Positions 4,991 through 5,139 of a stretch of 5,139 nucleotides of DNA are shown one piece after another. The position numbers and the translations under genes are program-made. Source of the DNA: an uncultured Lachnospiraceae bacterium. GTDB taxonomy: Bacteria > Bacillota > Clostridia > Lachnospirales > Lachnospiraceae. Each line of letters starts with the position of its first letter. Within the stretch, counting starts at the first letter, position 1. The notes below the pieces were generated by a model. The model was not told where the DNA came from. It did not search any database and worked only from the letters and a program-made list of their open reading frames with translations. Location: assembly GCA_947177105.1 (NCBI GenBank), contig CAMWTF010000214.1:1-5139 (forward strand), written 5' to 3'.

Positions 4991-5139
4991 ATGACGAAAA
5001 CCAAGATTACCCTGTAAATGGCGCTTACCGTGGAGATACGCCAATCGGGAAGTTAATGCATGACTTTTCCTGCACAGACGCAGGGGATATGTACTATGGG
5101 ACACTGGCGGACAGGGTGAGATTTTTCAAAGAGAGCAAG
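4991..5139 (+). pseudogene. Rpn-family nuclease/transposase-like remnant, internally deleted and partial
   Basis: A strong ribosome site (TAAGGAGG, 4975-4982) precedes ATG 4991, which reads MTKTKITL and then stops at 5015-5017. A different frame is open from 4978 to the window edge. From about 5014 it reads VNGAYRGDTPIGKLMHDF, then SCTDAGDMYYGTLADRVRFFKESK. From memory, this matches the part of Lachnospiraceae Rpn / PD-(D/E)XK transposase-like proteins just after the nuclease core, where YVNGxYRGDxPIGKLMHDFxC is typical. MTKTKITL itself resembles the N-terminus of such proteins. The simplest reading is that an out-of-frame deletion ending near 5010-5014 joined the first codons to the later part, removing the catalytic core of perhaps 150 or more residues. 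The alternative is a bare 3' fragment beside an unrelated start. Full-length members are nuclease-type enzymes linked to recombination; this copy should be inactive. It continues past the window. Confidence 0.65.

Noticed and set aside
5018..5056. Twelve-codon frame starting on the ATG directly after the TAA of the eight-codon frame
   Set aside because: Its product has no similarity to anything recognised and it is not in the frame that matches Rpn proteins. The TAAATG contact is probably an accident of the deletion junction.
1..5139. CRISPR array, tRNA, rRNA or complete insertion sequence
   Set aside because: No regularly spaced repeats, no tRNA cloverleaf with conserved loops, no rRNA segments and no intact transposase were seen.

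Overview
The window looks like chromosomal DNA from a gut-type Lachnospiraceae bacterium (Clostridia, Firmicutes). The basis is moderate GC content, AGGAGG-type ribosome sites, protein sequences of clostridial flavour, and a gene remnant at the right edge of the Rpn/PD-(D/E)XK transposase-like family that is abundant in Lachnospiraceae genomes. The genus cannot be fixed from the sequence alone.

Layout. (1) 9-455, plus strand: a small GtrA-family membrane protein whose upstream context is cut off by the window edge. (2) 456-493: a strong bidirectional hairpin terminator shared by two convergent transcription units. (3) 2943 down to 508, minus strand: a probable three-gene operon, luxS - mtnN (pfs) - a two-helix membrane protein of unknown function. 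MtnN converts S-adenosylhomocysteine (SAH) to S-ribosylhomocysteine (SRH). LuxS splits SRH into homocysteine and DPD, the precursor of autoinducer-2. The first two genes therefore form the SAH detoxification / AI-2 route, and the third is an unexplained passenger. (4) 2944-3235: a 292-base divergent intergenic region with a good sigma-A-type promoter for each side (luxS leftward, cls rightward). Between and around them lie several short palindromes and a tandem 8-mer that may be operators. (5) 3236-4822, plus strand: a complete cardiolipin synthase with both HKD motifs. (6) 4823-4990: no gene, but a GC-rich segment able to form several hairpins, followed by a striking 25/25-nt inverted repeat (23 of 25 pairs). 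(7) 4991-5139: a ribosome site, a start and eight codons, then a stop. A shifted frame follows that reads as the post-nuclease part of an Rpn-family transposase-like protein, so this is most likely an internally deleted remnant running off the window.

Most of the window is ordinary housekeeping sequence. The parts worth a second look are the right end (palindrome plus nuclease-less transposase remnant), the uncharacterised membrane protein attached to luxS-mtnN, and the palindrome-rich luxS/cls control region. I see no CRISPR array, tRNA, rRNA or complete mobile element, and no clear evidence of a new multi-gene system.
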